From Malania oleifera (lineage: Eukaryota > Streptophyta > Magnoliopsida > Santalales > Ximeniaceae): DNA of 64,000 nt. Made by a program: the position numbers and the translations under genes. The stretch covers positions 97,336,397 to 97,400,396 of the forward strand of contig NC_080423.1 in NCBI RefSeq assembly GCF_029873635.1, in the 5' to 3' direction. How positions within the stretch are numbered: position 1 is the first letter of the stretch; the number at the start of each line of letters is the position of its first letter. Positions 10,963 through 64,000 of this stretch are shown here, piece by piece. The notes under the pieces are model-generated. The model had not been told where the DNA came from. It was given only the letters and a program-made list of their open reading frames with translations, and searched no databases.

Positions 10963-11571
10963 TCATGTATAAAACAAAAAGAAGAAAAAAAAAATGAAAG
11001 AACAAGAAAGATCTGAAATCAGTTTACTGGCAAAGATAAGATTGAATGTAAAAAGAGGAACACACAAAACATTCTTTAAAACTAAAGAATCAGACAGCAC
11101 AATGTTACCAATATGAGTAACAGGTGCTTGAATACCATTAGGAAGCATAACAAAACTCGAAACAATGGATATAATAGAAGAAAAGAAAGTAACCGAGTTA
11201 ACCATGTGGTCTATAGCCCCAGTATCAATGATCCATGAAGTGGAAGGGGAGTTACCCGTAAGTGAAGCAAAAGCATGTAACTGGGATGAAAAAGGAGAAC
11301 AAGAATGATGAGAGAGAATACTTGTCATGTGTGTTGGAATTAAAGAAGTACCAGTGACTGCTAAGGCTGACGAAACTGGTGGCTGAATGAGGGCTAACAA
11401 TTCCTGATATTGCTCTTGAGTAAAAGGCAATGATGGAGAATCAAATGTAATTGCAGTAGAAACATTGTTGGCTGAACTTGGTGCTGTAAATTTAGACTTA
11501 GTAAATTTGTATCCTGGAGGATAGTCGTGCAACCGATAACATTGTCCACAGTATGACCTGTTATACCACAA
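10963..11571 (-). pseudogene. copia aspartic protease region
   Basis: Protease active site SWIIDTGAIDHM followed by VLPNGIQAPVTHIGNI and LKNVLCVPLFTFNLI, the usual order of copia proteases. It is out of frame with the zinc knuckle upstream, and a T-rich tract near 10980 ends the frame. Confidence 0.88.
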
Positions 11572-11654
11572 TGTGAACAGACAAGACGATCTTTCTTGAC
11601 AAAAGACTTTGTGTTTCTACGTGTGGAAGATGCTAGAATAGAAGAACTAATCAT
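11394..11654 (-). pseudogene. copia gag zinc knuckle
   Basis: The CSHCGITGHTVD segment is the first part of a CCHC zinc knuckle. The last Cys and following text are reached only after a frameshift into the protease frame (CYRLHDYPPGYKF). Confidence 0.8.
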
Positions 11655-11761
11655 TGCAACTAAATAAAAAGGAGCAGATGGAACTGTAATCTGTCATTGA
11701 CTCTATTCTTGAAGAGAGAAAATACTTTGTTGATTGGCGGAAGAGGATCAAGTAAAAGAAT

Positions 11762-12373
11762 TTAACCCCGTGTGTGACTATAGGATTCATTTAATCCCAT
11801 TAGAAATTGTAAAACATGATCATAATGTTGAAAATCCATAACATATTGTACGGCACCACAAGAACAAGCAGGAACACAAGAACAGAAGGGAAAAGGACGA
11901 TAGCTTTGAAATTCATCCCAATAACCCTTCAATTGAGTATAATATTGAGTAATGAAAAATTGGCCTTGAGATAAATCTGAGATAGCTTTCTTGAGTTGAA
12001 AAATTCGAAGACCACTTCTGCAAGAGAAACGATCACGAAGATCCAACCAAATTGCACGAGCTGTGGTTGCATAGATGACACTAGCTGCAATTTCTTTAGA
12101 AATTGAATTAAGAAGCCATGCAACAACCATGCTATTGCATCGGCTCCATGGATAGTGAAGAGAATCAGAAGTCGGTGGTTGAGGGAGAGATCCATCAATG
12201 AAAGTAATTTTATTCTTTGCATTCAAAGAATTAAGCATTGATTGACTCCATGTATGATAGTTGTCTCCAGTTAAAACATGAGAAACAAGCACAGCACTTG
12301 GATGATCTGAATTACTAAGACATAAAATCATCAATGGTTGATGATGAAGAAAGAGATGATGCAATTGGAGCAT
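11762..12373 (-). pseudogene. copia gag (UBN2-type)
   Basis: The plant copia gag signature is clear: LVSHVLTGDNYHTWSQSM, LNAKNKITFIDGSL, RCNSMVVAWLLNSISKEIA, then YYTQLKGYWDEFQSY. It starts about 40 bp after the primer-binding site, as expected. Its end runs into a stop before the zinc knuckle. Confidence 0.9.
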
Positions 12374-12411
12374 CGGCCATTTGAGAGGCTTGAGAAAAAT
12401 GCTCTAAAATT

Positions 12412-12423
12412 GCTCTAATACCA
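12412..12423 (-). other. Primer-binding site of the copia element
   Basis: TGGTATTAGAGC on the minus strand directly abuts the 5' LTR. It differs by one base from the initiator-Met tRNA complement TGGTATCAGAGC. Confidence 0.88.
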
Positions 12424-12652
12424 TATCAAGATTTGTGAAAATATTTCCATTACATTACGATTCAATAAGAGTTTACAAGAGAGAATATATATACAAGAAG
12501 ATAATAACAGAAATCTTAACAACTCAATAACTAAACTATAATTATAACTAAATTATTCTGTTGTTGCTAACTGTTTTGCTACTGCTCAGGTTACCGCACT
12601 CTTTGTTGCTGCTGCTTATTACTGCTGCCCTGCTATCAACAATTCATAATAA
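12424..12652 (-). repeat. 5' LTR of the copia element; supplies the stop codon of CYP89A copy B
   Basis: Similar to 3487-3741 and slightly shorter. Its first bases on the minus strand (TATTATGA) include the TGA at 12646-12644 that ends the P450 frame. The adjacent P450 is in the same orientation, so P450 transcripts would run into this LTR and could be polyadenylated there (inference). Confidence 0.88.
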
Positions 12653-14230
12653 ATACCCCTGTTTTGCCCTCGGAGTTAAGTGGGCTCCCAGTGGATTCTT
12701 CATGAGAGTAGTGAACTCCAGCTTCTCCGACAAATCAACCTCTCCCCCGTCCACAGCCTCCCACTCAAAATGCCACACCAAATTGGCCACAAAATACTCC
12801 AAATGAAGCATGGCCAGGCCATACCCAGGACACATCCTCCTCCCGGCACCAAACGGCATCATCTTAATCTCCCTACTCCCTGTTACATCAAACAGCTCCC
12901 CTCCATTCCCGCCATCATCTCCTCCATTCAACAAAAACCTCTCTGGCTTGAACGCCATTGGATCTTCCCACACGTCTGGGTCCCGTCCCATATCTGCAAC
13001 CATAAAGTTTATAGTAGCCTTCTTCGGCACAAAGTAGCCCCCCAATTCCACATCTTCAGTAACAGCATGAGGCAGCACAAAATGGGTTGGAGGGTGCCGT
13101 CTCAAACCTTCCAATATCACAGCTTTCAGATAAGGCATCTTGTGCAAATCTTCTTCCCTCACCTCCTCTTCTCCCTCCCCACTCTCTCCAAAAACCCCAC
13201 TGATCTCCTCAAATAGCTTCTCTTGGATATGTGGGTACTTCACCACGTTGGCCATGATCCACTGCAATGCCGTTGATGTGGTGTCAACACCGGCTGTTAG
13301 AAACTCCGAGCACAGACTCACCATCTCTCCTTCCTCGAGCTTCCTCCTCTCCTCTGGCAGCTCTAGATCCATCAAAGTGCCTACATAACACAATATGTCC
13401 TCTCTCTGATCATCTTTTGGGTTCTTTTTGCTATGTTTCTGATGTCTAGCTTTCATCCGGGTTCTTATCAAAGGGCCAAGTATGTCTTCCCTGCTCTTAC
13501 GCAGATGCATAAGTCGCTTCCAACGATTAGGAAACAAGATCTTCCCCATCTTTGGCCAGAAATTGAGTGCTCTGAATTCAGTGAAAGCCAATAAAACTCG
13601 CTGTTGAACCATCTGGATCTCTCCTATTTTCTCATCGTCAAGCTCATCGCCAAAACACATGGAAGAAAGCAAAGAGAACATGGCATGCCTGAAATGGTCT
13701 AAAACGCAGATGGGTTGTCCAGATTGAGACTGGGATTTGAGGCGGGTGGTGAGGCTATGCAGGACCCGACTGCGGGCATGAGAGAAGGACTTGATGCGTG
13801 AAGGATGGAGGATTTCAGAGGTGAGGTTGCGGCGGAGGCAGCGCCAGGTGGGGCCATAGGCAGCGGAGCTGATGTTGCGTTGGTTCCCGTTCAAGATTCT
13901 GGAGGTGGGAAGAGCCCTGGGGCGGTCAGCAAATATGGCACCGTTAAGGATTAAGGCTTCGTGTGCAAGGGAGTGGGAGGCAGCAAAGATCGAAGTGCGA
14001 GAGCCAAAACGGAGGGTGATGAGGGGGCCATGCTTGGCGTGAAGTTTTCGGAGGATGGGTCCAAGCTCGGAGAAGGATCTGCGGAGCAATAGCAGGTTTT
14101 TGATGATGGGAAGAGCAAGGGGACCAGGTGGTAGGTTGGGTTTGGGTTTGGAAGGAGAGAGAAAATTCAGGAAGTATTTGATGAGTGCAGAGATGCAGAG
14201 AGAGAGGAAGATGATGAACCAGGTCTCCAT
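12644..14230 (-). CDS. CYP89A: Cytochrome P450, CYP89A-like (copy B), C-terminus altered by copia insertion
   Basis: A 528-residue P450, tandem paralogue of 61-1620, sharing the METWFII start and most core blocks. Anchor 1-24, hinge PPGP 34-37, I-helix AGVDTT 313-318, EGLR 374-377, PERF 429-432, heme loop FGAGRRMCPG 460-469 with Cys467. All catalytic landmarks are intact. The last residues, GYLL, end at a TGA inside the copia LTR. Joining the flank beyond the element (3484-3461, minus) gives an alternative in-frame tail YKESSTL and a TAG, probably the ancestral end. The heme core lies about 60 residues upstream, so enzyme function may survive, but the native 3' UTR is now about 9 kb away. Expression level or stability could be changed. 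Confidence 0.93.
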   Translation of the reverse strand: METWFIIFLSLCISALIKYFLNFLSPSKPKPNLPPGPLALPIIKNLLLLRRSFSELGPILRKLHAKHGPLITLRFGSRTSIFAASHSLAHEALILNGAIFADRPRALPTSRILNGNQRNISSAAYGPTWRCLRRNLTSEILHPSRIKSFSHARSRVLHSLTTRLKSQSQSGQPICVLDHFRHAMFSLLSSMCFGDELDDEKIGEIQMVQQRVLLAFTEFRALNFWPKMGKILFPNRWKRLMHLRKSREDILGPLIRTRMKARHQKHSKKNPKDDQREDILCYVGTLMDLELPEERRKLEEGEMVSLCSEFLTAGVDTTSTALQWIMANVVKYPHIQEKLFEEISGVFGESGEGEEEVREEDLHKMPYLKAVILEGLRRHPPTHFVLPHAVTEDVELGGYFVPKKATINFMVADMGRDPDVWEDPMAFKPERFLLNGGDDGGNGGELFDVTGSREIKMMPFGAGRRMCPGYGLAMLHLEYFVANLVWHFEWEAVDGGEVDLSEKLEFTTLMKNPLGAHLTPRAKQGYLL

Positions 14231-15921
14231 ATTTTGTTACGGGCAAGCAAAGAACTATGGCGCTTGCAGATAAGAGGAAGGAAAAAAAGGCGGTGGTGAG
14301 AAAAGTCATAGGAGAGTAATCAACCTTTTGGATGTTAACAGGCCCCCAACTGCGGATTGGGTTCTATCTGCCAGGTGGTCCAGGTTCTTCTCAACCCCAA
14401 AAGCTTCTATCATGAGTTATACTGGGTACGCACTGTTAACTGTCAACCTCGGAGGCTGGAGCAACCCAGCATGCCAGTTATACATTTTAGACAATCAAAT
14501 TAAAGCAGCGTGCATTTCAGTAAAACTATTGTTATGCTAGAAACTGTATTGATTCTACTCGTCAACAACAGAAGGAATCATGATGCTTAAAACAGTCGCA
14601 GCACATTCATCAATGGTTAATTGTCAGTTTTTTATTGTTTAAATGATCATAATTCCTCGGTTCTTTCCAATCTGATTATTCTTTAATTTCCATTTTTTTA
14701 ACATAGAATTTATAGTTATCTTTACCGTGCAAGCGAATCAAGCAAATTGGAAAACTACTCAAATTCAAGTACCAAGTTGAGTCGAGATACCTGACCATCT
14801 TATTCAAGTTCCAGCTACACTCAGCATCTTTACAAATGAATACAAACTCACAACTCTAATCAAGCTGAATAAATTTCTTGTTATTCTATTGTTTTATTTT
14901 TTTTGGTATATTAGTAATTATGTACATATACTTGGTTTTATCCAAATAAACATTATCAAATTTAATGTTATTTTCCATTTAAATAATATCGTACTTTAAA
15001 ATTTCCAAATTGAGTTGATTTGAATTAAAATACCCCACTGCATTGAATTCGTTCTCATTTCTTCCTTTCCTCTAAAGAAGGTGGTTGGCGGGGAAGCGGT
15101 GGATAGTTCCAGAGGGGCAGTGGGCAGGTCTAGAGCATCTTCAGTAGATTTGGGCAAAGGCGATGGGCTGGCTCAACCTGAGAAATCCCAATAGGATATG
15201 TAGGTCAGTCAACAAAATTGGTTGAGGAAAAGGAAACCCCAGCGACCATTGACTAGACTAGATTTAAGTATACCTTATTTAGTTTAAATATCCCATTGCA
15301 TTAACTTGACTTGATTCAAGTACAACCTTATTTAATTTAGATATCCCACTACATTGAGTGAATTTGAATTTAAACATCCCACTACATTGACTTGACTTGA
15401 TTCAAGTACACCCTTATTTACTATTATTTTTTCAGGAATGCAAACAATTCAAGCCCAGAACAAGTTGTCCCTGCCACTCATCCCTGCACTACCTGGACTG
15501 CAGGAGGAAAAATTAGGTAGTCCCGGAAGCACCAGCTTAGCCCTCCTGTCCCCTCCCAATGAAATCACACCAAGTAATGGATTCTGACAGACATGCTCAG
15601 CTTAATGGCGTGGCTCTGCTTCATTGTCCCTACTTTTTCTTAATCAAATTAAACATACAGAGCAAGTGAAAACTGTTCACAACGAAGTTAATCAAGCAAA
15701 TATTAAACTCTGCTATTTAACTTATAAAGAATATTTTTGTCACTTTAAAGGGGCAAAAATTAATTTGATTCTGTAACAGAAGAATCAATTCCCACTTTTA
15801 GTATTTCCTCCCCCACCCCGCCCCCCCTTCCTGAATATCCTTAAATCATCCAAATCAATGAACACTGGTTGAAAATGAACGTGAAGATCACACCTGGAAC
15901 CATGGACTCGGGCATCTCTCC
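14231..15921. other. Intergenic DNA: CYP89A copy B promoter side and AlaRS 3' flank
   Basis: No gene seen. The left part should hold the copy B promoter (minus strand); I see no clear TATA box. The part next to 15922 should contain the AlaRS 3' UTR. A run of C residues (about 15815-15828) and AT-rich stretches are present. Confidence 0.6.
15250..15425. repeat. Imperfect tandem repeat around CCCACTACATTGACTTGA
   Basis: The phrases CCCA(C/T)T(A/G)CATT and ACTTGACTTGATTCAAGTAC recur two to three times in about 175 bp, and a related phrase lies near 15035. Origin not recognised. Confidence 0.6.

Positions 15922-64000
<48,079 letters not shown>

Larger units (their letters stand above)
3487..12652 (-). 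mobile_element. Ty1/copia LTR retrotransposon, degenerate, interrupted by two later insertions
   Basis: On the minus strand it runs 5' LTR (12424-12652), PBS, gag, protease, integrase, RT, RNase H, PPT, 3' LTR (3487-3741). Integrase before RT defines copia. Removing the two nested insertions (4657-6871, 8544-10639) leaves about 4.85 kb, a normal copia length. Several stops and frameshifts in gag-pol make it non-autonomous. The LTRs end TA...TA rather than TG...CA. Flanking bases GGTAT (12657-12653, minus) and GGTAC (3486-3482, minus) look like an imperfect 5-bp target duplication. The target was the 3' end of the P450 gene at 12644-14230. Confidence 0.9.

Overview
This is nuclear DNA from a flowering plant. 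The evidence is intron-split plant genes, two CYP89A-type cytochrome P450s, a eukaryotic-type alanyl-tRNA synthetase, and a dense load of plant transposons (Ty1/copia, Ty3/gypsy, TRIM, RTE and L1 LINEs, a tRNA-derived SINE, hAT elements and MITEs). I cannot place it below angiosperm level; a eudicot is my guess. All three real genes lie on the minus strand.

Layout. 61-1620: an intact single-exon CYP89A-like P450. 12644-14230: a second single-exon CYP89A-like P450, the tandem paralogue. Between them, 3487-12652, lies a degenerate Ty1/copia element in the same orientation. It landed in the last codons of the second P450, whose stop codon now comes from the LTR. Two solo-LTR-like insertions (4657-6871 and 8544-10639) of one family, in opposite orientations, interrupt the copia element. 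Each carries an array of palindromic TCGTCGACGA-type motifs.

15922 to beyond 63953: one gene for cytosolic/organellar-type alanyl-tRNA synthetase (AlaRS). I traced 22 exons from splice sites and conserved protein sequence. All phases are compatible and give 904 codons plus a stop; only the N-terminal roughly 50 residues lie outside the window. The gene covers at least 48 kb because its introns are filled with transposons. Three of its 21 visible introns use a GC donor in the same context, GCAAGT.

Intron contents: an RTE LINE 3' fragment and a TRIM in 17247-20313; a 5.9 kb hAT transposon with another hAT-type element inside it in 21530-28644; a SINE and a gypsy element with a palindromic LTR junction in 31139-38766; a minisatellite in 38993-40611; hAT-type non-autonomous elements, an L1 fragment and a near full-length RTE LINE in 41810-54052; and a young 5'-truncated RTE LINE, an L1 3' end and a fold-back MITE in 57302-63714.

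The two P450s probably act on small molecules at the endoplasmic reticulum. The AlaRS is a housekeeping translation enzyme. I see no functional link between the two loci, and I did not find an unknown multi-gene system. The novelty here is structural: nested insertions, a transposon-supplied stop codon, GC-AG introns, a palindromic LTR element and motif-array LTRs.
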